10,450 nucleotides of DNA from Bacteroidales bacterium H3 (GCA_001701135.1 DAAN01000023.1:9866-20315); one strand, 5' to 3'; shown: positions 1 through 8,123, counted from the stretch's first letter. The notes: generated by a model from the sequence alone, not told the origin. Numbers and translations are program-made.

Positions 1-3
1 CCG

Positions 4-58
4 CCGTAATTTATCCGTAATTTATCCGTAATTTAGCCGCAATTTAGCCGTAATTTAT
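4..58. repeat. 11-bp tandem repeat array, five units
   Basis: Five head-to-tail units of the 11-mer ccgtaatttat start at 4, 15, 26, 37 and 48. The last base is t or g (units 3 and 4 end in g), and unit 4 has c for t at position 40. Bases 1-3 (ccg) look like the end of a partial unit cut off by the window, so the array may extend to the left. It lies just past the stop codon of rnhB. The period is close to one turn of DNA. No protein or RNA function is evident; it could be a protein-binding iteron or simply an intergenic minisatellite. Confidence 0.9.
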
Positions 59-72
59 TTTTTCTAAACTAT

Positions 73-696
73 TCAGCTCCAGAGGGTGAGCTGTGTGGGT
101 GGGAGGAGACGGAAGGTGAGACGGTGGTGGGGGGTGGCGCCGTGGGCGGCGATGGCCGCACGGTGGTCGGGGGTGGGGTATCCTTTGTTTACATCCCAAT
201 GGTAATGGGGGTAGTCGGCGTGGAGGCGCCTCATGATTTCATCACGGTGCGTTTTTGCAAGTATGGATGCTGCGGCGATGTTGGCGTAGCGGGCGTCACC
301 CTTGACGAATGTGTGCCAGGGGAGCTGACGCCTGGCGGGATCAATGTAGGGATAGAAACGGTTGCCGTCGATGATTACCGACTCGGGGCGCACCTTCAGC
401 GCGTCGAGGGCGCGGTGCATGGCGGTGATGGAGGCGCGCAGGATGTTGAGTTCGTCGATTTCGCGGGGTGAACAGATGCCCACGCCCCATGCCACGGCCT
501 GCTCCTCGATGATGGGACGCAGGGCTTCGCGACGCCGCTCGGTGACCTGTTTGGAGTCGTTGAGCCATGGATGGCTGAACCCCTCGGGAAGAATCACCGC
601 AGCGGCCACCACGGGACCTGCCAGGCAGCCGCGGCCCGCCTCGTCGCATCCGGCCTCGAGCGTGCCGGGGGCAAAACATAGCTCCATAGGCATCAT
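73..696 (-). CDS. rnhB: Ribonuclease HII
   Basis: Type 2 RNase H, a cytoplasmic enzyme that cuts RNA in RNA-DNA hybrids and starts removal of single ribonucleotides misincorporated in DNA. The 207-residue product has the usual family length. The hallmark [13 protein letters not shown] lies at residues 17-29 with catalytic D18 and E19. [10 protein letters not shown] follows at 47-56, VIIDGN at 107-112 supplies D110, and [20 protein letters not shown] at 132-151 supplies D134, so the four metal-binding carboxylates are all present. The frame stays open far upstream into the preceding gene. I chose the ATG at 696 because it overlaps the stop of that gene as ATGA, which suggests translational coupling; in-frame ATGs at 693 and 687 are alternatives. 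It is the last gene of a six-gene minus-strand run. A small inverted repeat (CAGCTC/GAGCTG, 74-93) overlaps its stop codon but has no U-tract. Confidence 0.96.
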   Translation of the reverse strand: MMPMELCFAPGTLEAGCDEAGRGCLAGPVVAAAVILPEGFSHPWLNDSKQVTERRREALRPIIEEQAVAWGVGICSPREIDELNILRASITAMHRALDALKVRPESVIIDGNRFYPYIDPARRQLPWHTFVKGDARYANIAAASILAKTHRDEIMRRLHADYPHYHWDVNKGYPTPDHRAAIAAHGATPHHRLTFRLLPPTQLTLWS

Positions 697-1838
697 TTGC
701 CCCCTTTGCCGATGGGGCGGCGGAACGATTTGCGGCGTTTGTGCTCGCGGGCGTCGAAATATTCCCACTGGCCGCGCACCTTGTTGTTGGTGAGCAGCTC
801 GGGGTTGGTCTCGGCATGGATGAAACCGTGCTTGATATAGTAAGGGATGAGGTCGGCGAAGAGCAGCGCGTTGACACCCTTGTTCTGGTACTCCGGTTTC
901 ACGGCTATGAGGAGCAGATCCACATAGTCCGACTTGCCGCGCAGGGCCTGAAGCAGGTGCCACCAGCCGGTGGGGAACAGACGTCCGCGGGATTTCTGCA
1001 ACGCGCGGGAGAATGACTGGATGGAGATGCCCACGGCCACAAGACGGTCCTGCTCGTCGACAACGAGGGTGAGGAACTCGAGATTGAGGATGCCCAGATA
1101 TATACCGATATAGTAGTCGATCTGGCGCTGCGTGAGGGGGGAATAGCCGTAGAGGCCGTCGTAGGCCTCGTTGATAAGGTCGAAAATGGCCTGGCCATAC
1201 TGCTCCTTCACCTTTTTGCGGCTGGTGAACTTGAGCACGCGCAGATTGTTGCGCTGACGCACGATTTCGGCCACACGGGCATATTTCTCGGGGATTGCAG
1301 GGGGCACTGTCACCGCCATCTCCACCCACTCGGCGTCCTCCTCGAAACCGAGGCGGCGCATGTGGTCGACATAGTAGGGATAATTGTAGATGGTGGCCAT
1401 GGTGCCCAGCTCGTCATAACCGAAGGTGAGCATACCCTCCTTATCCATGTCGGTGAAACCCATTGGACCCACCATGGCATCCATGCCGCGCTGGCGTCCC
1501 CACTCCCCTATGGCGTCGAAGAGGGCGTCGCTCACCTCGGCGTCGTCGATGAAATCGAGGAAACCGAAACGCATGTCGCGGCGCCCCGTGCGACCGTTGA
1601 CGGTGCGGTTGATGATGGCAGCCACGCGCCCCACCGGTTTCCCGTCGCGGTAGGCCATGAAGCACTGCGCCTCACAGAAATCGAAAGCGGGGTTGATGTC
1701 GGGCGAAAGGGTGGCGAGGTCGTCGCGCACAAGTCCGGGCACATAGTAGGGGTTGCCCTCGTAGAGGTCGTTGCCAAACTGCACGAACTTGCGCAGCTCG
1801 GAGCGGACGGGGGGAATCTGACGTATTTCTACACTCAT
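693..1838 (-). CDS. GNAT-fold N-acetyltransferase-like protein of unknown substrate
   Basis: 381-residue soluble protein that I place in the GNAT superfamily; its substrate is not known to me. The clearest signature is near the C-terminus: [18 protein letters not shown] (about 309-326) reads as a GNAT motif A, with the acetyl-CoA-binding Q-x-x-G turn at 318-321 (QNKG). The N-terminal part (about 1-170) has its own alpha/beta pattern including [12 protein letters not shown] (66-77) and [14 protein letters not shown] (124-137), which suggests a double-GNAT-like architecture resembling E. coli YghO-type proteins (inference from memory). The tail (367-381) is strongly basic, [15 protein letters not shown], and might bind nucleic acid or acidic lipid. 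The stop overlaps the rnhB start as ATGA, and the gene begins 54 nt after the kinase-like gene. Its ATG at 1838 is the first plausible start in frame. Confidence 0.72.
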   Translation of the reverse strand: MSVEIRQIPPVRSELRKFVQFGNDLYEGNPYYVPGLVRDDLATLSPDINPAFDFCEAQCFMAYRDGKPVGRVAAIINRTVNGRTGRRDMRFGFLDFIDDAEVSDALFDAIGEWGRQRGMDAMVGPMGFTDMDKEGMLTFGYDELGTMATIYNYPYYVDHMRRLGFEEDAEWVEMAVTVPPAIPEKYARVAEIVRQRNNLRVLKFTSRKKVKEQYGQAIFDLINEAYDGLYGYSPLTQRQIDYYIGIYLGILNLEFLTLVVDEQDRLVAVGISIQSFSRALQKSRGRLFPTGWWHLLQALRGKSDYVDLLLIAVKPEYQNKGVNALLFADLIPYYIKHGFIHAETNPELLTNNKVRGQWEYFDAREHKRRKSFRRPIGKGGK

Positions 1839-1860
1839 CGTGTCAAGGATTTTACATTAT

Positions 1861-1894
1861 TGGATAGCCGGCTGCGTTGGATAGCCGGCTGCGT
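1861..1894. repeat. Perfect 17-bp tandem duplication containing AGCCGGCT palindromes
   Basis: The 17-mer tggatagccggctgcgt occurs twice head to tail (1861-1877, 1878-1894). It fills most of the gap between the kinase-like gene and the GNAT-like gene and touches the TAA stop of the former. Each unit holds the self-complementary octamer AGCCGGCT, so the two copies can pair with each other as an 8-bp stem with a 9-nt loop in the transcript. On the minus strand no U-run follows, so a Rho-independent terminator is unlikely. An intercistronic RNA structure or a recent slippage duplication are both possible. Confidence 0.85.
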
Positions 1895-2667
1895 TATAGC
1901 GCCGGCTGACGGTAGGTGAGCCATGCCAGGAAGATGCAGAGCACCAGCAGAGCCATGATAATCAACAGATAGCGCCGGCGGGGCACACTGCCGCCGAGGT
2001 CGACCTTAAGTTCCTGCACATCGTGATAGCGCCGGCGGGGGTTGTCGGTGAGACAGCGCTGCACCACGCGCCGCAGATGGGGATCGCGGTTGTCCGCGGC
2101 GTCGAGCGCGGCCTGCAGCACCTTGCCGTAGTTGCGGATGTCGTCGCTGACGTCGGTGCCGGTGAGATGCTCGCGCTGCTCGAAACCCACGTCGATGAGC
2201 TTGAGATTGCGCACATTCTCGGTGAAGATAATGGTCTCGGGGCGGATGGGGTGGTGCACGATGTGGTTCTCCTGGATGTAGGCGATGGCCTCGGGGAGCT
2301 GACGGATGATCTTGTCGAGAATAAGGTCGCTGACCTCACCCTTTTCGATCAGGCGGGCAAGCGAGTCGCCATAGACATCGTCGGTGATGATGGAGCGTCC
2401 GACACCGGGCACATCCTCCAGGTCGTTGATCATCACTATGTTGGGATGACAGAGGTTATAGCGCACGTCAAACTCCTGCCCGAGCATGGCCCGATACTTC
2501 GGGTCGTCGCGGTATTCGGGCCGGAGGGTCTTGAGCATCACCCATTTGCCGAATTTTCGGGCGGTGTAGACGTGGTAGAACTCCTCGTCCCATTCGGGGA
2601 GGTGCTCCACTTCGGTCCATTTCTCTTCGGGCTGCGGGGCAGGGGTGTTGGCGGGAGTGTCGGACAT
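1894..2667 (-). CDS. Tail-anchored protein kinase-like protein, probable pseudokinase
   Basis: 257 residues with a Ser/Thr-kinase fold but a degenerate active site. Seen: VMLKTL (43-48) carries the VAIK-type lysine K46, QEFDVRY (64-70) offers the helix-C glutamate E65, and LIDVGF (157-162) is the DFG-like site with metal-binding D159. The catalytic loop reads HHPIRPETI (138-146) where active kinases have HRDLKPENI, so the catalytic Asp is Pro140, the Lys is Arg and the Asn is Thr. No glycine-rich loop is visible before K46. DDIRNYGKVL (175-184) and CLTDNPRRRYHDVQEL (205-220) match the C-lobe. A single hydrophobic helix (about 233-251) preceded by RRR would anchor it in the inner membrane with the kinase-like domain in the cytoplasm. 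The N-terminus (1-15) is Pro/Ala-rich. ATP binding without phosphotransfer is my inference. It starts 18 nt after the phosphatase gene. Confidence 0.82.
   Translation of the reverse strand: MSDTPANTPAPQPEEKWTEVEHLPEWDEEFYHVYTARKFGKWVMLKTLRPEYRDDPKYRAMLGQEFDVRYNLCHPNIVMINDLEDVPGVGRSIITDDVYGDSLARLIEKGEVSDLILDKIIRQLPEAIAYIQENHIVHHPIRPETIIFTENVRNLKLIDVGFEQREHLTGTDVSDDIRNYGKVLQAALDAADNRDPHLRRVVQRCLTDNPRRRYHDVQELKVDLGGSVPRRRYLLIIMALLVLCIFLAWLTYRQPAL
1968..2040. repeat. In-frame 16-bp direct repeat inside the kinase-like gene
   Basis: The 16-mer gatagcgccggcgggg occurs exactly at 1968-1983 and 2025-2040, 57 bp (19 codons) apart, so both copies are read in the same frame and encode PRRRY. One copy is in the end of the C-lobe, the other just before the membrane helix. 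A 10-bp part of it (ccggcgctat on the coding strand) recurs at the last codons of the gene. It may be coincidence under GC-rich Arg coding. Confidence 0.6.
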
Positions 2668-2685
2668 AGACGGGGGAGATTGGAA

Positions 2686-4155
2686 TTATCGGGGTGAGAG
2701 GGATTCGGAGGCGGCCTTGCACCCGATGGCTATGGAGAGGATCTTGCGGGGCAGGTCGATATTGTTGTTCATGTTGGAGAAGCGCGAGGCTCCGACGCCG
2801 GCGGCAAACACAGGCACGGGCGAACCGGTGTGCTTGGTGGTGACGAAACCGAGACCCGACTCATTATTCATGATGTCGAACACGGTCTTGGTCAGGGGGG
2901 TGTACTGGCCGTAGAGGGACACCTGGTCACCCTGATTGCGCCCCGCCATCATTTCCTCGAAATCCTTGCGGACCTGAGCCACCTCCTCGTCGGTGGGTGT
3001 GAAACTGCTCCACCAGCCGAGACGTTCGCGCAGTATCTGCTCCATATCGTCCCAGCCATAGATGCGGCGCGAACGCAGCATGGCCTTGATTTCGTCGTTG
3101 AAGGCATCTTTCGACATGCGCTGGCCGGCGGTCTTTTCGGGGAAGACATTGTAGCTCGTGGTGGTGTTGCCCACGCTCATGCCGCCGGTCTCATGGTCGG
3201 CGGTGATGACGATGAGGGTCTCGTCGGGGTGGGCGAGCATCCAGTCGCGGGCAATGCCGATGCACTCGTCGAAGGCAAGCACCTCGCGGATCACGGTGCC
3301 ACCCTCGTTGTTGTGGGCGGCATGGTCGATTTTGCCACCCTCCACCATCATGAACCAACGGTCGGGCGAGGTGCGCTCGAGCTGACGGATGCAGGCGCGG
3401 GTCATATCGGGCAGGGTGAGCACGTCGGGGAGCGAGTCGACCACGTAGTAGCCCTGGGCGTTATCCTTGTTCACCACCACGAGGCGGTCGGCCTGCTCCT
3501 GCAGCCCCTCCTTGCCAAAGGCGAGTTTCACCCCGCTGGCGGCCATGTAGTCCACATTGTCGTTGAGCTTGCCATCCTTGCCGTCGAGTCCGCCCAGACG
3601 CTGTCCGGCAGCGAACTGATAGCCCGATTCGGCCAGCTGACGGGTGATTTCGTAGCGTTTGCTGCGGTTGTCGACATGGGCATAGAAAGCTCCGGGAGTG
3701 GCGTCGTCGAGGTCAACCGACGTGAGCACGCCCACGCCCCAGCCGCGGTCAAAGAGCACTTTGGCGATTGACGTCACGGCGGTGGTGTCGGGGTTCATGC
3801 CCAGCATGCCGTTGCGGGTCTTGACGCCGGTGGAGAGCGCCGTGCCGGCGGCCGCCGAGTCGGTGACGGGCGAGCTGGCCGAATAGGTTTTGGCCATGGA
3901 GAACACGGGCATGGAGGTCATCACCAGCGAGGTGTCCTGTCCGAGACACTGGGCCTTGTACCATGTGGTGTTGATCACATGCGGCAGACCCATTCCGTCG
4001 CCGATGAAATAGAAGATATAGCGGGGAGCCTTGGGGCCGCGGCATTCGGTGCCGGGCTTTTTGCAGTGGCTTTTTTTCTCTTTTTTAGGTTCGGCACTTG
4101 CCACGGCTGTCACCGCAAGGGCAAGCAGGGCCGAGATGATCACTTTGAATCTCAT
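2686..4155 (-). CDS. Secreted alkaline phosphatase (PhoA superfamily)
   Basis: 489-residue periplasmic or exported phosphomonoesterase. A signal peptide is clear: MRFK, a hydrophobic core, then ASA-E with likely cleavage after residue 21. The full metallo-phosphatase active site can be read by comparison with E. coli PhoA: GDGMG with D53, VTDSAAAGTALSTG (97-110) with nucleophile S100, DDATPG (150-155) supplying D151 and T153, R164 as likely phosphate-binding Arg, VEGGKIDHAAH (271-281) with E272, D277 and H281, TADHETGG (318-325) with D320 and H321, and KHTG (441-444) with H442. The mature N-terminus is unusual: a Lys-rich stretch with two Cys (C31, C38) before the catalytic domain. The gene starts 29 nt after the GH3 stop and ends 18 nt before the kinase-like gene, so it is likely cotranscribed. 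No Pho-type or other promoter is visible in front of it. Confidence 0.95.
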   Translation of the reverse strand: MRFKVIISALLALAVTAVASAEPKKEKKSHCKKPGTECRGPKAPRYIFYFIGDGMGLPHVINTTWYKAQCLGQDTSLVMTSMPVFSMAKTYSASSPVTDSAAAGTALSTGVKTRNGMLGMNPDTTAVTSIAKVLFDRGWGVGVLTSVDLDDATPGAFYAHVDNRSKRYEITRQLAESGYQFAAGQRLGGLDGKDGKLNDNVDYMAASGVKLAFGKEGLQEQADRLVVVNKDNAQGYYVVDSLPDVLTLPDMTRACIRQLERTSPDRWFMMVEGGKIDHAAHNNEGGTVIREVLAFDECIGIARDWMLAHPDETLIVITADHETGGMSVGNTTTSYNVFPEKTAGQRMSKDAFNDEIKAMLRSRRIYGWDDMEQILRERLGWWSSFTPTDEEVAQVRKDFEEMMAGRNQGDQVSLYGQYTPLTKTVFDIMNNESGLGFVTTKHTGSPVPVFAAGVGASRFSNMNNNIDLPRKILSIAIGCKAASESLSPR

Positions 4156-4184
4156 GGTTACTATGATATATAATTGGTTAGTAT

Positions 4185-5705
4185 TCAGGAATCTTTATCG
4201 TTCATGGGGAGCATGGCGTCGATGACGCGGCGGTCGTTGCACAGGCGGGGCACCTTGCGCTGCCCTCCGAGCTTGCCGGTGGAGGCCAGCCAGCGGTCGA
4301 AAAGGCCTCGGCGGGCCTCGATGACCTCGGGAGGATCGAGGAAGATGCCGCCCGAGCGCTTGGCCTGATAGTCGGAGTTGACGCGCTGCAGCTCGGCATC
4401 GAGCACGCGGGCAAACTCCTCCACGCCGCCGCGGGGCCGGCGTGTGAACTCCACGAGCCACTGATGGCGGCCGCGGGTGCCGTCGCCGGCGTAGACGGGG
4501 GCGGCAGTGTAGTCGGCCACCTCGGCGCCGGTGATCTTCTGGGCGGCGCTCATGGCCGCCTCGGCATTGTGCACCATCAGCTCCTCGCCGAATGCGTTGA
4601 TGAAGCTGCGGGTGCGCCCGGCGACGGTCACCGTCAGGGGCGCCGTGGATTCGATTCTCACGGTGTCGCCGAGGCGGTAGCGCCACAGGCCGTTGGATGA
4701 TGTGATCACAAGCTCGTAGACCTCTCCCGCGACGGTCTCCCAGGCGGGCACCGGGGCGGATGAGCTGTCGGCGGGGTCGGCGAACTCATAGAACACCTCG
4801 TTGCCCATCAGCAGACCCATGGGGGCGGCTCCGGGCTGATCCTGCACGGCGAAGAACCCTTCGGAGGCGTTGTAGTTCTCCCAATAGCGCATGCGTCCGG
4901 CGTCGGTGATGCGTGCATACTGGGGGCGGTAAGGTCCGAAGGCTATGCCGCCATGGAAAAACACCTCGAGGTTGGGCCACACGTCGTGGATGTTGTCGGC
5001 GCCCGAGGCTTTCAGCACCTCGCGCAGCACTGTCAGGAACCACGACGGCACACCGGAGATGGAGCGCACATCGGCCCGGAGCGATGCCTCGACCAGCCGC
5101 GGCAGTTTCTGCCGCCAATCCTCCATGAGGGCCACCTGCTTCGAGGGGATGCGGAAGATGTTGACAAGAGGGTTAATGCGGTCGATGAGCGAGGCCGACA
5201 GGTCGCCGACCTTCACTCCGGGGCGCAGCCCGGCGATTTCGTTGGCATAGCTGCCGCCGAGAATGAAGTTGCAGCCGCCGAAAACGCGGCTGTCGGGGTG
5301 GTGGTGCAGATACGACGCGAACGCGTAGGCCGCGCCGGCATAGTGGCATCCCTGCAGCGACTGTGGCGTCAGCGGTATATATTTGCTTTTACCCCCGGAT
5401 GTGCCCGACGACTGGGCGTAGCGGTCGCAGCGGCCAGGCCAGAGCACGTCGCGCTCGCCGCGGAGCATGCGCTCCACTTCGGGGCGGAAGGCCTCGTAAC
5501 CGGCGGCGGGCACCCGGGAGGCGAAAGCGGCATAGCTCTCGCTGCCGTCGATGCCGCGGGCGCGTCCCCAGACGGTGCGTGCGCCCTGCCGCAGCAGTCT
5601 CCTCAGGGTGGCGCGCTGCGAACCCTCCACGTCGCCGCGGAGCCGTTGCTCGCGGGCGTAGATGGCATGCATCAGGGGTTTGCACAGTGGGGTTAGGTTG
5701 ATCAT
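4185..5705 (-). CDS. GH3-family acyl-adenylate/acyl-amidating enzyme
   Basis: 506-residue cytoplasmic protein of the GH3 family (named for plant auxin-responsive GH3, part of the ANL adenylating superfamily). Plant members adenylate a carboxylic acid and transfer it to an amino acid; substrates of bacterial members are largely unknown. Seen: the ATP P-loop-like SSGTSGGKSKYIPLT (99-113), SGVPSWFL (217-224), YNASEGFF (278-285) as the nucleotide-binding motif, and GLWRYRLGDTVRI (339-351) at the domain junction, followed by a small C-terminal domain ending near K491. All family signatures are in order and the length fits bacterial members. The ATG at 5705 lies 56 nt after topA; no strong promoter is evident between them, so readthrough from topA is likely. 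The gene is very GC-rich, which creates long open frames on the other strand. The native substrate cannot be inferred from sequence. Confidence 0.92.
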   Translation of the reverse strand: MINLTPLCKPLMHAIYAREQRLRGDVEGSQRATLRRLLRQGARTVWGRARGIDGSESYAAFASRVPAAGYEAFRPEVERMLRGERDVLWPGRCDRYAQSSGTSGGKSKYIPLTPQSLQGCHYAGAAYAFASYLHHHPDSRVFGGCNFILGGSYANEIAGLRPGVKVGDLSASLIDRINPLVNIFRIPSKQVALMEDWRQKLPRLVEASLRADVRSISGVPSWFLTVLREVLKASGADNIHDVWPNLEVFFHGGIAFGPYRPQYARITDAGRMRYWENYNASEGFFAVQDQPGAAPMGLLMGNEVFYEFADPADSSSAPVPAWETVAGEVYELVITSSNGLWRYRLGDTVRIESTAPLTVTVAGRTRSFINAFGEELMVHNAEAAMSAAQKITGAEVADYTAAPVYAGDGTRGRHQWLVEFTRRPRGGVEEFARVLDAELQRVNSDYQAKRSGGIFLDPPEVIEARRGLFDRWLASTGKLGGQRKVPRLCNDRRVIDAMLPMNDKDS

Positions 5706-5761
5706 TGCTTACAAGGGGGAGAGAGATTACTTGCAGGAGAGAGCGTATTTGCGTATACGGG

Positions 5762-8095
5762 TCACTTGCGGGTGGTGCGACGGGCGGGACGGCGCGGGCG
5801 GGCCTCCTGCGAGGCCATGATGGCGCGCACCTCCTCGAGGGTGAGGGCCGCAGGATCGGTCACCGTCTTGGGTATCTTGTAGTTGGTCTTGTCGCAGGCG
5901 ATATACACTCCGTAGCGGCCATTGAGAATCTGCACCGATGGGTCCTCGGGGAAGCTCTTGATCAGACGGTTGGCCTCCTCGCGGCGCTTGGCCTCGATGA
6001 GTTCCACGGCCTCCTCCTGAGTGAGATGGGCGGGCGACATGCCGGCGGGTATCGACACGAATTTGCCGTCATATTTCACGTAGGGGCCGAAGCGGCCGAT
6101 GGCCACGGTGACAGGCTTACCCTCATACTCGCCGAGGTTGCGGGGGAAGTCGAACAGGCGGAGCGCCTCCTCAAGGGTGATGGTGCTCACGCTCTGCCCC
6201 TTGAGCAGCGATGCAAACTGCGGTTTCTCGTCGCCATCGCCATCGCCGAGCTGTATCATGGGGCCGAAGCGGCCGATTTTCACCGACACGGGGCGGCCTG
6301 TGGCGGGGTCGGTGCCGAGCACGCGCTCGCCCACCTTGTGCTCCAGACGCATGTTCATGGCGCTGTCGACCTCGGGGTGGAACCCTTCGTAAAAATTCTT
6401 TATCTCGTTGTGCCAGGGGAGCCGGCCCTCGGCTATGGAGTCAAATTTCTCCTCCACCTGCGCGGTGAAGTTATAGTCGAGGATATCGGGGAAATATTCG
6501 GTGAGGAATTCGTTGACCACCTCGCCGACGTCGGTGGGCACCAGTTTGCCCTTCTCCGACCCTACGGTCTCGGTGCGGTGGCTCTCGGTGATTTTGCCTC
6601 CGGCGAGAGTGAGCACGGCGAAATCGCGGGGTGTACCCTCCTTCTCCCCTTTCTCCACGTAGCCGCGCTGCTGGATGGTGGAGACGGTGGGGGCGTAGGT
6701 CGACGGACGGCCGATGCCCAGTTCCTCCATCTTCTTGACGAGCGAACCCTCGGTATAGCGGGGCGGCTGCTGGGTGTAGCGCTGCAGGGCGGTCATGGTG
6801 TCGAGCGTCAGCGCCATCCCCTTGTTCATGGCGGGGAGAATGCCCTGACGGTCGGTGTCGTCGGTCTGGGAGGAGTCGTCGGCACCCTCCATATACACTT
6901 TCAGGAAGCCGTCGAAACGCACTGTTTCGCCGCTGACGGTGAAACGGGCGCCGCTGCGGCGGGCGGTGATCTCCACGGTGGTTTTCTCCATCTCGGCGTC
7001 GGCCATCTGCGATGCCACGGCGCGCTTCCATATCAGCGCATAGAGGCGCTTCTCCTGAGGTGTGCCGTCGATGGTTTTCTGGTCGACATAGGTGGGACGG
7101 ATGGCCTCGTGGGCCTCCTGAGCGCCTTTCGACGAGGTGTGGTAGTGGCGCTGATGCAGGTAGCCGGCGCCCATGTCGGCGGTGATTTCGCGTCCTATGG
7201 CCTCCACAGCCAGCCGGCTGAGGTTGAGTGAGTCAGTACGCATATATGTGATGTGTCCGGCCTCGTAAAGCTTCTGCGCTATCATCATGGTTTGCGACAC
7301 GGTGAAGCCCAGGCGGCGGGCAGCTTCCTGTTGCAGCGTGGAGGTGGTGAAGGGGGGTGCGGGCGACTTCCTGACCGGGTGAACGGCCACGTCGGTCACC
7401 TCATAGGTGTCGGCCGAGGCGCCCTGCAGCAGCTTGCGGGCGGCTTCGATGTCGGCCAGGCGCACCGAGAGCACGGCGGGCACTTTCTCTCCGCCGGGCA
7501 GGGTGAAATCGGCTGTGACGCGGAAATATTCCTCGGGGCGGAACGCCTTGATCTCGTTCTCGCGCTCCATGACCAGACGGGTTGCCACCGACTGCACGCG
7601 GCCTGCCGACAGCGCCGGCTTGATCTTTTTCCACAGCACGGGCGAAAGCTCAAAACCCACTATGCGGTCGAGCACGCGGCGCGCCTGCTGCGCGTCGACC
7701 AGATTCAGGTCGATTTCGCGCGGATGCTTTATGGCGTTCTCAATGGCCGGGCGGGTGATCTCGTGGAACACAATGCGGTGGGTGTTCTCGGGCTTGAGTT
7801 TCAGCACCTCGAACAGGTGCCATGCTATGGCCTCTCCCTCGCGGTCCTCATCGGAAGCCAGCCACACGGTCTGCGCCTCCTTGGCATTCTTTTTAAGGTC
7901 GGCCACAAGCGCTTTCTTGTCGGCCGGTATCTCATATTCGGGTTCGAAATCCTTGTCGATGTTAATGCCGAAATTTTTCTTCTTGAGGTCGCGGATATGT
8001 CCGTAGCTCGACATCACCTTGAAGTCGGGTCCGAGATATTTTCCGATTGTCTTGGCTTTTGCAGGCGACTCCACGATCACCAGGTTCTTCAACAT
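5762..8095 (-). CDS. topA: DNA topoisomerase I (type IA)
   Basis: 777-residue enzyme that relaxes negative supercoils by transient single-strand cleavage through a 5'-phosphotyrosine. The TOPRIM domain begins at LVIVESPAKAKTIGKYLG (5-22, with E9) and contains SDEDREGE (81-88; D82, D84, E86 bind Mg). GRVQSVATRLV (165-175) precedes the catalytic HITYMRTDS (281-289) with Y284. The C-terminus has no CxxC zinc ribbons; instead three Toprim_C-type repeats are recognisable by GRFGPMIQ, GRFGPYVKY and GRYGVYIA, then a basic tail ARPRRPARRTTRK. This zinc-free layout is common in Bacteroidetes TopA. The ATG at 8095 is chosen because the conserved VESPAK motif follows within a few residues. It is the first gene of the six-gene run and has a recognisable promoter upstream. 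Confidence 0.98.
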   Translation of the reverse strand: MLKNLVIVESPAKAKTIGKYLGPDFKVMSSYGHIRDLKKKNFGINIDKDFEPEYEIPADKKALVADLKKNAKEAQTVWLASDEDREGEAIAWHLFEVLKLKPENTHRIVFHEITRPAIENAIKHPREIDLNLVDAQQARRVLDRIVGFELSPVLWKKIKPALSAGRVQSVATRLVMERENEIKAFRPEEYFRVTADFTLPGGEKVPAVLSVRLADIEAARKLLQGASADTYEVTDVAVHPVRKSPAPPFTTSTLQQEAARRLGFTVSQTMMIAQKLYEAGHITYMRTDSLNLSRLAVEAIGREITADMGAGYLHQRHYHTSSKGAQEAHEAIRPTYVDQKTIDGTPQEKRLYALIWKRAVASQMADAEMEKTTVEITARRSGARFTVSGETVRFDGFLKVYMEGADDSSQTDDTDRQGILPAMNKGMALTLDTMTALQRYTQQPPRYTEGSLVKKMEELGIGRPSTYAPTVSTIQQRGYVEKGEKEGTPRDFAVLTLAGGKITESHRTETVGSEKGKLVPTDVGEVVNEFLTEYFPDILDYNFTAQVEEKFDSIAEGRLPWHNEIKNFYEGFHPEVDSAMNMRLEHKVGERVLGTDPATGRPVSVKIGRFGPMIQLGDGDGDEKPQFASLLKGQSVSTITLEEALRLFDFPRNLGEYEGKPVTVAIGRFGPYVKYDGKFVSIPAGMSPAHLTQEEAVELIEAKRREEANRLIKSFPEDPSVQILNGRYGVYIACDKTNYKIPKTVTDPAALTLEEVRAIMASQEARPRRPARRTTRK

Positions 8096-8123
8096 GCTGC
8101 TTAGGTTTTTATATAGTTAATGT

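Noticed and set aside
74..93. Inverted repeat CAGCTC/GAGCTG over the rnhB stop as a terminator
   Set aside because: The stem is only 6 bp with an 8-nt loop, and on the minus strand it is followed by A-rich rather than T-rich sequence.
697..1329. N-terminal extension of the RNase HII frame to 418 residues
   Set aside because: The added part lies inside the GNAT-like gene in another frame and has low-complexity Pro/Arg/His-rich composition. RNase HII normally begins near the DEAGRG motif, and the ATG at 696 fits an ATGA overlap.
2830..3771. 313-residue plus-strand open frame opposite the alkaline phosphatase
   Set aside because: It overlaps the catalytic core of a complete phosphatase gene and has the composition of a shadow frame.
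5740..5760. CGTAT/ATACG inverted repeat between topA and GH3 as a terminator or promoter
   Set aside because: It is a 5-bp stem without a U-tract and no Bacteroidetes promoter elements are present on the minus strand, so readthrough is more likely.
5705..8104. Long plus-strand open frames opposite topA (508 and 283 residues)
   Set aside because: They are antisense to a well-supported topA, are rich in Gly/His/Val/Ala as expected for GC-rich mirror frames, and show no recognisable domain.
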